Assembly: GCF_963678635.1 (NCBI RefSeq)
Contig: NC_087066.1
Coordinates: 17,545,275-17,609,274 of the forward strand
Direction of reading: 5' to 3'
Source of the DNA: Symsagittifera roscoffensis
Taxonomy: Eukaryota > Xenacoelomorpha > Acoela > Convolutidae
Length of the DNA stretch: 64,000 nucleotides
The position numbers and the translations under genes are program-made. The notes beneath the pieces were generated by a model that saw only the letters and a list, made by a program, of their open reading frames with translations, was not told where the DNA came from and made no database searches. Numbering within the stretch: position 1 is the first letter of the stretch; every line of letters starts with the position of its first letter. This document shows, piece after piece, positions 33,641 through 45,219 of the stretch.

Positions 33641-35601
33641 AGCCCTGCCACATTAACCAGGTAAAGATACCGACGCAACTTGTAGATAAAGTCCCATTGC
33701 ACTGCTATCTCCCGTAGCGAAACGAATATAAAGACTACTCCTACCGAAACTGACTCAATGCGTTGAACTGTCTAACCATCAGCATGGCTGCAGAAAAGCA
33801 CGGTCGACAGTAGCGTTCGTAACTTTTATCAACTGCACACTAACTAACTAAAATAACTGAGGGCCTTAACAAAGGGAAACCGTGTCATACAATGTTACTT
33901 GTGGCTTTAGATCTTGCCGCCGTATTTGATACGGTTAAGCAGCGAGCTCGTCCGACTGACATATTTAGTACCTTCATCATTAACAACCTAAAACGATGGC
34001 TGCTGTCATATTTACAAGTCCGCTTTTACGTCAAGTTAAGAAGTCAGGCATCAAGCAAGCATAAAGTTAATTAAGTCCCACAGGGTGCTGTTCTTTCACC
34101 GGCTCTCTTCAACCTGTTTATGTGCTCCGTGCCACAACCTACTGAAAACTTTAAAATGTTCATCTATGCAGATGATATTTCTTTTCTCATGTTTGGGTCC
34201 AATGCATCGGTACTACACATTACTACCCGTCCCTATGAACACCAATATGCAAAAACTACAAACATGGCTCAGATAGACATCTAAATCTTTTGATGATAAC
34301 TCAATGGCTAGATTATTTACCACAGTCTGCTTAAGTGGATTTCGAAACTAAGGTTGATATTGGGGGCTATCGCCTAAAAACCAAAATCATCCAAAAATCC
34401 TAGAATACTGTGTGCCACATTTGATTACATGCTTAATTTCGAAGCGCACCCACAAAATATCTGTTCACGAGTACAATCAGGGAATAATGTGCTTAGAAAA
34501 ATAGCCGGTACCAAATGGGGATGCACGAAAAAGACCTTGTCGACATCTTACTAGGCCATCAGTCATAGTGTTATGAACTACGCGGAAACAATATGGCCAA
34601 CTATTCTCAGTGCTACTAACAGAAATAAGCTGCAAGTGGAACAAACTGACGCGCTGAGAACTGTCACCGGCTGTGTAAAAATGACAAATGTAGACCACCT
34701 GAACAATGAAAAAGGTTCTCTCGATGCGTGAACACGAAATGTTCTCAAAACAGTTCCTCCTTGCAGTCACCTTCCCGGTCGAGCGGATCATGAAACAACA
34801 GTAGGTAGCAATATGATAGCACTCAAACCAACACCGCAAAATTTCTTTCATCCCAGAAACAGTGCAAACAAGTCCTACATATTGTAAAAAAAAAACCTAA
34901 AACATCTCAGTATTAAGACAGTTGAAGATATCACCGAAAACTACCCTAACAAAGTACTCAGCTTAAATCTGCTGAACTTGACGTTAGTGAAAGTAAGATT
35001 GATCGTGACGCCTGGTGAAAACTTGCTCAGCTCCGATTAGGGAACTCTCCTCTACTGAATAAATACCGGAGTCGGTTAGACAGTAAAATCCCTAATATTT
35101 GTGCAATCTCAATTCAAGGCCCTCATGATATCAATTTTTTATTTTACTGTCGAGGACGACCGTCAGATTTAGAAGTCCTCAGTCATTGGACTGACCCCTT
35201 TCATTGTAGCTGATTTGATTACCTCCAGCTCATGTAGCACGATGGAGCGGGAGAGCTGAACTTCTTTCAAAAAATAATTTGCTTGTCGGAAGATGCTGGC
35301 TTCACAACAGCACAACAAAGCGAGAGACCTATTTAGACGACGTCCATTGTCAAAATAATCTTTAAGTAACCCTCAAATGTGTTATGTCCTAAATACCCCG
35401 TCGGGGCCAATGACACCGGACTGTGGACGAGTCGAAGCAACCACAAATAAACCCTCCTCTCCTCCGGAGATGAAGATTATCATAGAAAAACGAAACCCGC
35501 TGCCTATGAAAGAAACGGGTCACACTAACAAGCTTCCCCAAGTTTTTGGGTTGCAGTGTTTTCATGCCGTTTGTTTTCTGTTCGCAAATTTCATTTAGCA
35601 T

Positions 35602-35604
35602 TCA

Positions 35605-35633
<29 letters not shown>
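35602..35633 (+). repeat. TC microsatellite
   Basis: A run of about 14 CT/TC dinucleotides, slightly interrupted at its end. Confidence 0.95.
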
Positions 35634-35638
<5 letters not shown>

Positions 35639-35739
35639 CGTTACGTCTCGTTCGAGACCTAAATGCCTTTTCCGGAACTAGTCAGGTCTTTGAGGCCCCA
35701 CTAGTATGTTCTCCATTGGACTTATCAGTGGACAGCCTC

Positions 35740-36250
35740 TGGAGAGCCTGATAGATTTCCTTCGCCAGGATTTGGATGTAGTCCGTGGCTGAATGCACCC
35801 CATCGTTCTTGTGTATATGGGCTTTCGAGAACCGTCGGTATTTGTGGAACTCACATTTCGCCTTCTTTGCTATCTTTTCGTTTTGCCTGTTGATCTTCTT
35901 GATTTCTTCTTCGCGGTGCCTCCTCCTACTTGAAAGCCTTCGTTCTTATACATTTCCACTAGATCCTTCATTTTGTCACTGAACTCCTCTGGCTGATGTC
36001 TGATGTGTTGAGCCGTCTCTCCGTGCAATGTTGTTTGTCCCGCCGAGAATTGCGATTTTCCTAATTCCTAGGCGACTAAAATTGTCCATTATCTTCCTCT
36101 CGGACAGTTGCTGAATCTGTGCACCGGGACAAGTCACAACCTTCGCGTTCTTGATAATTTTTTAAATTCCCATATTTAATTGAATCGCCCAGAACAATGG
36201 AATTCGAGATGGTCTGTGGTTTCCGTGGTGATCTCCTCACGGTATGCTTT
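35740..36250 (-). pseudogene. SGNH-esterase fragment, probably LINE ORF1
   Basis: On the - strand the SGNH blocks appear in order: SIVLGDSIKYG around 36200-36165, ILGGTNNI around 36055-36025, and NDGVHSATDY around 35812-35780. The blocks lie in different frames, so the copy is dead. SGNH esterases occur in ORF1 of CR1-type LINEs, which is the likely source. It shows no close resemblance to the SGNH domains at 1-4 kb beyond the family motifs. Confidence 0.65.
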
Positions 36251-37270
36251 GTCCCCTCTTCTCGCTGGAGCTTTATTCACACCCTCCTTGGATGCTAAGT
36301 CCTCTTCCAGCCTCCTCGTCCTCCCACCTCTATCGCTCCTGCCCTTTAGCATTCATCTTCATTACCACTATTACCATCATCATAGTGCTTCTACTCTCCT
36401 CTTTTATTCGAAGGTGGTCCCGATAACTTCATATCACAAAAGTTGCTGATGTCCATGGTTTTGTTATTTTCCCGTGGTTGCTGCAATTTATCAAACATCC
36501 TTCTCTCTCAATAGTTTTAAGACCACAAAAGAGACCTAAAGCGGACTTGTTGAAGCGTTTTAGGTCGTAAGCAATTATCGGTTCTTGTCATAGATCTGAT
36601 TCTATCTTCTGCTAAATTTAATCTTGTTAAAACAATCTATAAACCGAAGTATCAGTCATACCAGCAAAGAGTTACGAAGTCTTCTATTTTAATTTGTCTT
36701 TTTTTTCAGCCAAAAGCTATTTCAGACACGCCAAAGGGCAACCGGAACTTGCATGACTGTATCCTGATGCCAGTAGTCTTGGTCATAGTAGAGTATGGAT
36801 TAAAGTAGGTTTTCCTCCCACCTCGCAAATTTATTAATTTTGTTGTAATCCAGGTTTTTGCTATGTTGAGCATGAAGAGCAATTATGTTTGAATTACATT
36901 TAGTCGAATTTAATTACAATTGGAATATATTGACGGAAGTTATATAAAGAGAATCACAGGAGAAAGGAAAACAAGATCAGCGGTGTTTTAATGGTTACGA
37001 CAACTGACTCTTGAGCTTTTTTTTGTATCTGTGAAGAGCAGCTTCGCCTCTCTCTGTGTCATTATACTGCTCTAGATTCATTTTTTCACCTGCAACTTCG
37101 TGGAAATTCTTCATGTTTAGAGAACGAATGTTTTCTGTTTTAAGTGCTTCCTCTTGTTCTTAATTGTTGAAATTTGGTTGTTTTTTCTTTCAGCGATTAG
37201 TTGTTATTTTATTCACAAAAAGCGGTTTCAATTTTGCAGTCTTTTGAAGTGCACTAGAAGCGCTAAATGT
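36249..37270 (+). repeat. 1.02-kb tandem duplication B, copy 1
   Basis: Begins GTCCCCTCTTCTCGCTGG; includes a SINE-like 3' hairpin (GAAGAGCAGCTTCGCCTC near 37031). The next copy follows at an offset of 1022 bases with very few differences. The left end overlaps the N-terminal side of the SGNH fragment. Confidence 0.9.
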
Positions 37271-38288
37271 TTGTCCCCTCTTCTCGCTGGTGCTTTATTC
37301 ACACCCTCCTTGGATGCTAAGTCCTCTTCCAGCCTCCTCGTCCTCCCACCTCTATCGGTCCTGCCCTTTAGCATTCATCTTCATTACCACTATTACCATC
37401 GTCATAGTGCTTCTACTCTCCTCTTTTATTCGAAGGTGGTCCCGATAACTTCATATCACAAAAGTTGCTGATGTCCATGGTTTTGTTATTTTCCCGTGGT
37501 TGCTGCAATTTATCAAACATCCTTCTCTCTCAATAGTTTTAAGACCACAAAAGAGACCGAAAGCGGACTTCTTGAAGCGTTTTAGGTCGTAAGCAATTAT
37601 CGGTTCTTGTCATAGATCTGATTCTACCTTCTGCTAAATTTAATCGTGTTAAAACGATCTATAAACCGAAGTATCAATCATACCAGCAAAGAGTTACGAA
37701 GTCTTCTATTTTAATTTGTCTTTTTTTCAGCCAAAAGCTATTTCAGACACGCCAAAGGGCAACCGGAACTTGCATGACTGTATCCTGATGCCAGTAGTTT
37801 TGGTCATAGTAGAGTATGGATGAAAGTAGGTTTTCCTCCCACGCAAATTTATTAATTTTGTTGTAATCCAGGGTTTTGCTATGTTGAGCATGAAGAGCAA
37901 TTATGTTTGGATTACATTTAGTCGAATTTAATTACAATTGGAATATATTGACGGAAGTTATATAAAGAGAATCACAGGAGAAAGGAAAACAAGATCAGCG
38001 GTGTTTTAATGGTTACGACAACTGACTCTTGAGCTTTTTTTTGTATCTGTGAAGAGCAGCTTCGCCTCTCTCTGTGTCATTATACTGCTCTAGATTCATT
38101 TTTTCACCTGCAACTTCGTGGAAATTCTTCATGTTTAGAGAACGAATGTTTTCTGTTTTAAGTGCTTCCTCTTGTTCTTAATTGTTGAAAATTGGTTGTT
38201 TTTTCTTTCAGCGATTAGTTGTTATTTTATTCACAAAAAGCGGTTTCAATTTTGCATTCTTTTGAAGTGCACTAGAAGCGCTAAATGT
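37271..38288 (+). repeat. 1.02-kb tandem duplication B, copy 2
   Basis: Second copy, with a few substitutions and short deletions. Confidence 0.9.
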
Positions 38289-39424
38289 GTATTTACTTTT
38301 TTCTTCCCTCGTCGCATTTTAATCAAATTTTTACCAATGAATTAATGCAGAATTTTGAAATCGAAGTTGATGCGGCATATTTAAACTCGGAGAAATGCTG
38401 CTGTTGAGCTTATAGCGGAAATAAAACAAACCAAGTGGTTGAAGCTATCGCTATTTTCGGTGCTCCTGTGTTAGTATTTAACTGAGCATTTCCTAAGCAC
38501 TTATAGATAATTACCAGCTACATCGTTCATTTTCGATATTGCAGTTAATGGTGTTTTTTCTACCTCTGAATGTTCTCTCAAAAATAATGATAGCATCAAA
38601 CTAAAACGCAATGCAATACCTTTGGTTGAACATAATGCAGTTGCTCATGGAATTTGTCCAAGGAAAAAACAATTTACATGTAATTGATGTTTGGGTAAAA
38701 CAGTAAAGCAATTTTGATGAAAATAATATGGTAGTTGTTGAAGTTTTTATTGCCAAAGGTTTGCTAGTTTTATCACCCGCGGTCAACAGTCAAGCTCTTT
38801 TCTCTCAGCTCGTTTTAAAGCTCTTAGCGCACCCCCCCCCCCAAAAAAAAAAAAAACCTGCGATTTTTCAAAAGTAATTTATCTGTTCACATTTCACATT
38901 GTCCGATTGCTTAAAAATTGGCATGCGGACTATTTAGGCTATGACAAACATAATTGGTCTTTATACCCAACCTTGTAAAACTCTTCGTTACACCAGAAAT
39001 TTGATGCTTATGTATGCTTATGTGAGGTGGGGGAGCGGGAAGGAAACTGAGCCAGTTTAAATTCCAAGTCAGAATTTTTAATTGATCAGACAGAACAGAG
39101 TTATTTATCACTTAATCTGTTTTTCTGCTTTGTACGCTGTGATGAAAACCGAGAAGTTCTAGAATATCTGCCTAGCTTGATATCCAAATTTGTTTTTAAA
39201 TAAGTTTAAAAAATTTGCATCGGAAGCAGAAAGTTCATACATTGCTAATTCACAATTAGATGGTACAGTTTTAGCCTAGCCGATGTTGATTCAGAATTCA
39301 GCTGCCAATTTTGAAAACTGAAGTGTATCCTGAAAAAAAAACGATTTAACATTGAGTTAATTTTTAAACTCTTTCTTTGCTGCGTGATTTCTTTCGACTT
39401 TTCCTGTGTTGGCTGCTCTCCATT

Positions 39425-39631
39425 TTATTCTGCTGACTCTTTTTCATAGAAGGCGAAAACCACCAGCGATCCTCTTGTTGATTCGCTATCGACTGCTTCC
39501 ACGGTAGGAAGTGAGCAGGGCATCTTATCTGATGAGTAACGGTTAGATTTGCCGCCTTCTCTCTCAGATAAGCTGCCGCAGCCGAAACAGTCCAAAAAAT
39601 TGACGTACTGGCTTTTAAAAACAATTGTCAT
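39425..39631 (-). CDS. Possible small antisense ORF in CCP5 intron 2
   Basis: An ATG-initiated 68-codon frame (MTIVFKSQYVNFLDCFGCG...) on the - strand, in a patch with less AT bias than its surroundings. An overlapping second frame (39364-39624) is also open. No domain recognised; it may be a TE remnant or chance. Confidence 0.2.
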   Translation of the reverse strand: MTIVFKSQYVNFLDCFGCGSLSEREGGKSNRYSSDKMPCSLPTVEAVDSESTRGSLVVFAFYEKESAE

Positions 39632-39990
39632 TCGAGACTGTTTTCGGACTGTTTAAATAAAGTTCGACTGAGCAAATACGTGGTGGCTTTTGAAAATTGT
39701 TCTTGCGCTGCAATAATTCTAAATTTGTTCATGGTTAAGAATGTTGTTTAGGATGGTTTTGACCTTAAAAGTGCGTTTTTTGCGAATGATTACCACTACA
39801 ATAACTCTGCAGTTGCGTCAAAGGCCCCTTTAAAAAACATGTGTCAATCGGCTGCAAATGGCTGACTTAAAATAGTATCCAAGGAGGACCCTATTGGCGG
39901 TAAAGAGATCGAATCCCTAAGGAAAAGATTGTCCGCCCCACCCCTCCCTAAACAAATTTGTCCCTGGCTAAGATGTGGTCCTGTGTTTAG

Positions 39991-40163
39991 AACGTGGACG
40001 AGTATGACTTCATGATCTCGTTCTGCCACCGATTTGAGCACAAGAACAGCACAGTAGAGTTCGCCTTCTGCTTCCCCTTCTCCTACTCTGAGTACCAGAA
40101 GTGGATGACCCAATTGGACACACAGTTTGCACCCTGTCACGACAACCCACCAATCACTACACG
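39991..40163 (+). CDS. AGBL5: CCP5 exon 3
   Basis: Acceptor TGTGTTTAG at 39982-39990, donor ACG|GTAACA. It encodes EYDFMISFCHRFEH, then FAFCFPFSYSEYQKW, the conserved FCYPFSY-type strand before the carboxypeptidase domain. Phase 0 in, phase 2 out. Confidence 0.93.
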
Positions 40164-40546
40164 GTAACAGCTGAATGTTCTTGCTGGTTGTCGCATCTCT
40201 GCAGAATTAAATAAAAATTTCTAGATCATTCATCATAATCATTTCATCAAAATTTTGTATCGTTTCTGGTTTTCAACGAGGATAATAAATGTTTATTTTG
40301 CTGAGTCGGTTTTAATTTTGCTCAATTTCTCAAAAAAATTGTGTTCAGTAATTACGGAATGTTCTAAAATAGAAATCGCACTAGTAGATTTGCCAAGTTA
40401 ATCCGCTGGTAATAATGTGGAAAGACGAATGCCGGTTTAATTCATCAAAGTATGTATGCTGAAGCTTTTGCAATGATTTGATGTACATATTTAGCTAATT
40501 GTTTAAATGAAAATAGTTTCCTTTAAATCGTTTCGTGTTCGTGCAG

Positions 40547-40736
40547 GGAGTCTACGCCGGATGCCATCTACTACCACAGAGAACTGGCCATCAAGTCTCT
40601 GGATGGAAACAGAGTTGATCTGATAACTATCTCTAGTTATGATGGAATCTGCGAGGAGAGAGAGCATGATGTTCCCTGTCTATTTCCAGACACCAGTATG
40701 AACAGTCCCAGGCCGTACAGATTTAGACACAAAAAG
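40547..40736 (+). CDS. AGBL5: CCP5 exon 4
   Basis: Acceptor TTCGTGCAG, donor AAG|GTATTC. It reads [20 protein letters not shown] then ITISSYDG, matching the start of the M14 domain (YYHRE and L-LT-S). Phase 2 in, phase 0 out. Confidence 0.93.
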
Positions 40737-40898
40737 GTATTCATGGAATGAATAGTCTATCTGCGCTTGATTCATGCGTAATATCACGCCTTTAGTCATA
40801 ATAACACGTAAAAAAACTATGAAAAAGGAATGAAAACTTGAAAAAAGGAAATGGAGAAGATCCATAAATTTTTGTTAAAATTTAATGTTTTCATTTTT

Positions 40899-41890
40899 AC
40901 ACCTGCGAAAGCCAGTGTCGTGTTATCGGCGGGAACTAGACTTTTTTCCCGTAAAGAACTTTTTTATAAAATCCTGGTTTCTTCGCACTTGATCTAAAGT
41001 TAAAGCCGTCACCTTTGCATTTAAAAGTTTCTTACGGTTCGCTTGTGAATCCCGGCCGGAAATTGTTTTTTTTTCTAGCATGTATGAAAATTGTTTTCTG
41101 GTAAAAATTGATTGGACTTTCATTTATTTGCTCTAGTTTTGTCGGCTTAGTTGCCACATACCGGATTTTTCTTATGCTGTAAACAAGTATCGTGGCATTT
41201 TTTTCATTGTAGTTTCAGGGGGACCTTGAAACTTTGTAATGTTTTTTTTTATAAAATCATTTTTTTTCGGCTCCACTGGTGTCTTCTCAAAGATGGTCGG
41301 TTTTGTGTACGCTTCGTAAGTTGTGTTCCGTTGATAAATCAAAACTCAAAATTATTGCTTGGCATATTGCCTAGAATTTGCCTAGGAAAGCTTGTGTGAT
41401 AGTATGAATTCTTTTTTTCCCAACCTAAGTCGCAAGTATTAGTGTTTATTTGCAAGTGTTGCTTTTGACCAATAACCAGCTATTAATGCAGCCAATGCTA
41501 AGGATATTAACACAGAGTATTATATTACAAATAGAATTTTAGCTACAAGGTATCATGGATCTGTAGCGTAGAGGTAGGGAAGGAGACCCGCAACAAAATA
41601 AGAGGGTTCAAACCTGGGCAGGGTCGGATGTTTTAATGAACTTTTTCGTATACTAGTTAAAATGAGTCCGCTCTATAAATTGAAGCAGGTTAGTTGGTAA
41701 TTTCTTTTTTTTAAAGTGACTTGTACTGCTAATGCGTCATAATTGGCTTGCATCACTTAGCAATTATGTAGACTCATAATTGGCGTGCGCCAGAAGTTTT
41801 ATAGACTCAGTTTTACTCATTCAGTTTTTTCCAGTAGCGTTATCGGTCATATTTCTGCTTGTGTATGCGAAGTGCAACTTCGTCTCTTGG
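40899..41890 (+). repeat. SINE-like copies in CCP5 intron 4
   Basis: A family head (ACACCTGCGAAAGCCAGTGT, then GGGAACTAGAC) starts at about 40900. A tRNA-like segment at 41546-41625 has A-box-like TAGCGTAGAGG and B-box-like GGGTTCAAACC. A diverged 3' hairpin (GCGAAGTGCAACTTCGTCTC) lies near 41868. Two elements may be joined here. Confidence 0.5.
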
Positions 41891-41899
41891 TAAAAAATA

Positions 41900-42250
41900 G
41901 TTATTATGAAAATGTATGGGATTGGTTGTTTTTGGGACGCTTTGAAAAAGTTTTCACTTTTTGTAAAAATTTTAGTTTTTCTTGAAAACTATTCCACCGA
42001 TATTCAAAAAAACAGGGTATAAATGGAAAGACCGCACACTTTCCTGTGTCTTTATACTACCGTAGTCTCTTTGAACTTTACACGTCTTTCTACAGTCTTC
42101 GAAAATGTCTGTGGGAGAGTATTTGATTCATATTTCAGATTTTTAAACGTTTTCTCAAAAACTACCCTCCCAAATCTGAGATTTTGGACTTTGGTTTCAT
42201 TAAATAGAACGGGTGTTTCCCTCTGTGTTAAAAAGTGGTATCAGTAGGAT
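41900..42250 (+). repeat. Degenerate AAAACTACC-type repeat, second locus
   Basis: Contains CTTGAAAACTATTCCACCGA and CTCAAAAACTACCCTCCCAA followed by ATCTGAGATTTTGG, as in the 26-kb array. Confidence 0.5.
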
Positions 42251-42814
42251 ATGATTAAATAGTTATTAACAAAGATAAAGTACAGTTCAGCTCAATGACA
42301 GTTTTAATCGCAGGCGTTTTTCTTAAGCTGATTGACTGGTTTTAAAACTTTTCGGAAAAGATACTCTGTTGGTATACGATTCATTGGATTTAAACCTAGT
42401 AATTTATACAGGATGTGGTATTGGATAGTGGATGCGACATTTAACCTATTTGGTTTCGTATATTTTTTCCGCTAGCATCTACGTTCCCGTGCAATTTTAT
42501 TAACGTTTAATTTAAGATCTGAATGATCTTTCCCTAAATTATTTACCGCAAAATGTTTACCGCGAAAGATCTACCGCATAAATCTGATAGCAAAAAAAGT
42601 TAAATAAACGCTTGAACTAAATTGTTATCAAAGTGTTATTTAGATTCTATAACAAGTCTTATAAGCATGCTGGATATATTTTTTGTGGTGAATTTAATTT
42701 TTTGAGAAGTGCGTCGTTGTTTTCTAGCGAAAGGCAGTTAACCATTTTTGACGATGCTAAAAATGACAATTATATCTGTTATGCATTCTTTTCAAAATAA
42801 CTAATATGTTTCAG

Positions 42815-43007
42815 GTGTTCTTCCTGTCCAGTCGTGTTCATCCAGGTGAGACGCCTGCCAGCTTCGTGTTTAATGGTTTCCTCAAGTTCATCCTCAGACC
42901 AGATGATCCCCGTGCAATAGCACTCCGACGCTTGTTCGTGTTCAAACTCATGCCCATGCTCAACCCAGACGGAGTTATGAATGGACACTACAGGACCGAC
43001 TCACGGG
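42815..43007 (+). CDS. AGBL5: CCP5 exon 5: zinc-binding HPGE motif
   Basis: Acceptor ATGTTTCAG, donor CGGG|GTTAGA. It encodes [18 protein letters not shown], with H297 and E300 as the first two zinc ligands of the M14 active site, then [14 protein letters not shown], which contains the conserved NPDGV. All key residues are present, so the enzyme is predicted to be active. Phase 0 in, phase 1 out. Confidence 0.96.
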
Positions 43008-43428
43008 GTTAGATTTTCAAGATTAAAAATTTTTGATCCAAGTTGGCATCCTCATCATCCGCCATAAAGCATTTTTTTTGGGGGGGGGGGGGTATGTTAA
43101 CGTGATCCAATTTTTTCTTACTTATGGATGCTAGTTTGTTTTTGCGGCGTTAATTGACCAATTATAAAGATTTTAAGTTAAAACGGAGATGATTCGATTT
43201 TGAAACGAGAGGTAGCTCATTCGAAAAGCAATTTGCTGTTCTGAGAAAGATTAAGTATTAAGTAACTCAGATTTTTAAAAAGCAGGCATGAGTCTAGGCA
43301 AAAATTCAATATTTATTTTTTTTTGCGATGAAAAATCAAAATAATCTATAATTCCTAGAAGCTCTCAGGACCTTTTCGAAACTCCAAACTATTTAACATT
43401 CTAGCAAGCAAACAGAATGTTGTTATAG

Positions 43429-43701
43429 GTGTGAACTTAAACCGAGTCTACTTGAACCCTGACTTGACTTACCATTCGCCGATCTACGCCGCCAGACAGA
43501 TCTTATTCTACCACCATGTGTTCAACGCAGTCGCCAATCCCACAGATTCCCGCGGGAGGCATACGAGTGGAAGTGACAAGGAGAACGGAACAGGAATGAT
43601 TCCCACATCGGCAGGCAGTGGGGGCAGTAGTGGTAGCGGAGATGGGAGAAAGTGTCCGTGTATCGTGGGTAAAGGGAAATCTGCTCTTTGCTGTCGTAGT
43701 G
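43429..43701 (+). CDS. AGBL5: CCP5 exon 6: GVNLNR and Gly/Ser linker
   Basis: Acceptor TGTTATAG, donor AGTG|GTAAGT. The first codons complete the DSRGVNLNR substrate-binding motif. Then follow a Gly/Ser-rich disordered insert (residues about 393-422) and a Cys cluster (KCPCIVG, CCRSG). Human CCP5 also has a variable insert here, but the Cys cluster is not one I recall. Confidence 0.93.
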
Positions 43702-43771
43702 GTAAGTCAAAGCAGTTGCATTAGTCTTAGCGTGATGCGCTTTATTGAAGCTGCCTGATAGTTACTATTCA

Positions 43772-44320
43772 CGCCAGTGAGCTTGCGAGCTTAGTGTATT
43801 TGTATGAACCTTCTTATTTCCAACCTACCTCGCAAATAAAGTGCTCATTTGGTGGCACTTTTGATTTAATCACGAGCTGTAGCATTAGGACTTTCATAGC
43901 ATCTGTTGTCTGCTTGAACTGTGGCTACTGTTTGCTGATGGTTAAACGTCCGTGGCTGAGAAGCCTGGGAGTGTTATTCGTAATCGTCAGGTGGAAGGAT
44001 CGAATCTGTCATGTGAAAGAATTTTTTCCTACTTATTCTAGGCCGTTTTTTACTGTTTATTATTTCATTTTATAGAGCTGCTTTTTGTCATGTTCTCGCA
44101 TGTGCTTGCGAAGCGCAGCTTCTCTGTGTAATAAATATATGAAAATAGCTTAATCAGCGAGCAAAAGATGAGTGGCTGCAGTAAATTTTGACCGGAAGTT
44201 TCGCGGTTGAAATCCCGTAGTCTACCAAAGCTAAAAAGTGCCTTTACCTTTTTGACTGTTTTTGTCGCTAGCGTTTTCAAAGTGCAGCTGCGCTTCTGAG
44301 TTGAAATAAATCAACTTTTT
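43772..44320 (+). repeat. Two SINE-like copies
   Basis: The first has CAGTGAGCTTGCGAGCTTAG near its start, a tRNA-like segment near 43950-44020 and the 3' hairpin TTGCGAAGCGCAGCTTCTC at about 44107. The second, partial, has a tRNA-like segment with CGCGGTTGAAATCCCG near 44201 and ends in a diverged tail near 44280-44310. Confidence 0.5.
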
Positions 44321-45219
44321 TGTAAGGAAAACTTATTAGTTTCCAAGTTAAGCTTAGTACAAACAAATTTGAGAGGTTGTCAAAAGGCAATTGCACGTCA
44401 ATGTGACGCCTCTGAGCAAATGTTTACTGCTTCGAAACAGTCTGGTCTGTAAAAAACTTTCCGTGTTATTGACCAAAAAAGCGTAGATGTTTAATAGCAT
44501 TTAACGAGCAAATTATATGTATAAGTTACATATATTATTTTATGTATGTCATAGTCTAAGTTCTGTGATGTACTCCTAATAACAAAGAAAAACAAAAAGA
44601 AATAATCAAAATAAATGAACAAAGTTTTGATTGTCTTGAATATAAACATTCTTGAACTTGTGCAGCATCTTGTTTTATTCAAATGTGTCTTTATTAATTA
44701 ATGAGACCAGCTATTAAACTTCTGTCATTTTTGCGGGAAAATTGAAAAAAAAAAAACAGTTACTGTATAAGCTCATCTTCTACTAGTACTGGAAATTATG
44801 TTCAAAGTTCTCAAATTTTAAATTTTTTTGATCCATACAAAACTTCTCCCAGTTCAACTATAAAAGAGCTTTTTTTTAATACATGGATTTTTTCATTCAT
44901 AATTTCAACAAGAGTTTTTTTATCATTTCCTAAGTATGTAATTCTCTAATTGTGTAAAACTTGTTTTTGTTTATGTTAAAGTTCAAAGTGTTCGTTCGCT
45001 ATGAAAAAAAAACCTTAGCTTTCGATTTTGAAACTTGTCCTAAGCCGCTTTATTTTCTAGCCCATTAAGCAAAACACCTGGCTGTATAACTGGTTCATTG
45101 AAAGACTTATAAAGACGAATAATGGTACCATGTTCAATATAATTTTTTGTAGTAATATATTTTTGATGATAGACTGGCCTCTTTGTTGCGTAAGTATGGG
45201 ACGTGGTTTTTACAATAAT

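Larger units (their letters stand above)
31380..35340 (+). mobile_element. Decayed LINE (PHD-like, endonuclease, reverse transcriptase)
   Basis: Short blocks in broken frames give the order of a non-LTR retrotransposon. A PHD-like Cys/His region (GGWEHLECT, then FVCGACTW) lies at 31543-31650. An apurinic-type endonuclease follows with FDVNGLRNKID near 31715-31750 and VVGEFNAHNELW near 32075-32115. The reverse transcriptase has LVALDLAAVFDTV near 33895-33935, PQGAVLSPALFN near 34076-34115 and YADDI at 34164-34178. A C-terminal block follows to about 35340. The order fits the Jockey/I-type LINE group. Stops and shifts in every block make it inactive. A stretch from about 33040 to 33640 interrupts the RT and looks like a later insertion. 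Confidence 0.8.
30353..39990 (+). other. AGBL5: CCP5 intron 2 (9.6 kb), TE-filled
   Basis: No CCP5 coding sequence found inside. It contains a SINE-like copy (about 30515-31120), a decayed + strand LINE (31380-35340) with a large hairpin and an insertion, a TC microsatellite (35602-35633), a - strand SGNH fragment (35740-36250), a 1.02-kb tandem duplication (36249-38288), C- and A-runs near 38826, and a possible antisense ORF (39425-39631). Confidence 0.85.

Noticed and set aside
36712-36808. CAG followed by an open stretch (CCAAAAGCTATTTCAGAC), like a missing CCP5 exon
   Set aside because: No similarity to CCP proteins in any frame, exon 2 joins exon 3 in phase without it, and it is repeated in duplication B at about 37730.
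41540-41625. Possible functional tRNA gene
   Set aside because: A- and B-box-like sequences are present, but a full cloverleaf with a clear acceptor stem could not be drawn; it fits a SINE head better.
44491-44682. - strand open frame of 63 codons
   Set aside because: AT-rich chance frame rich in Phe/Tyr/Ile with no motif.
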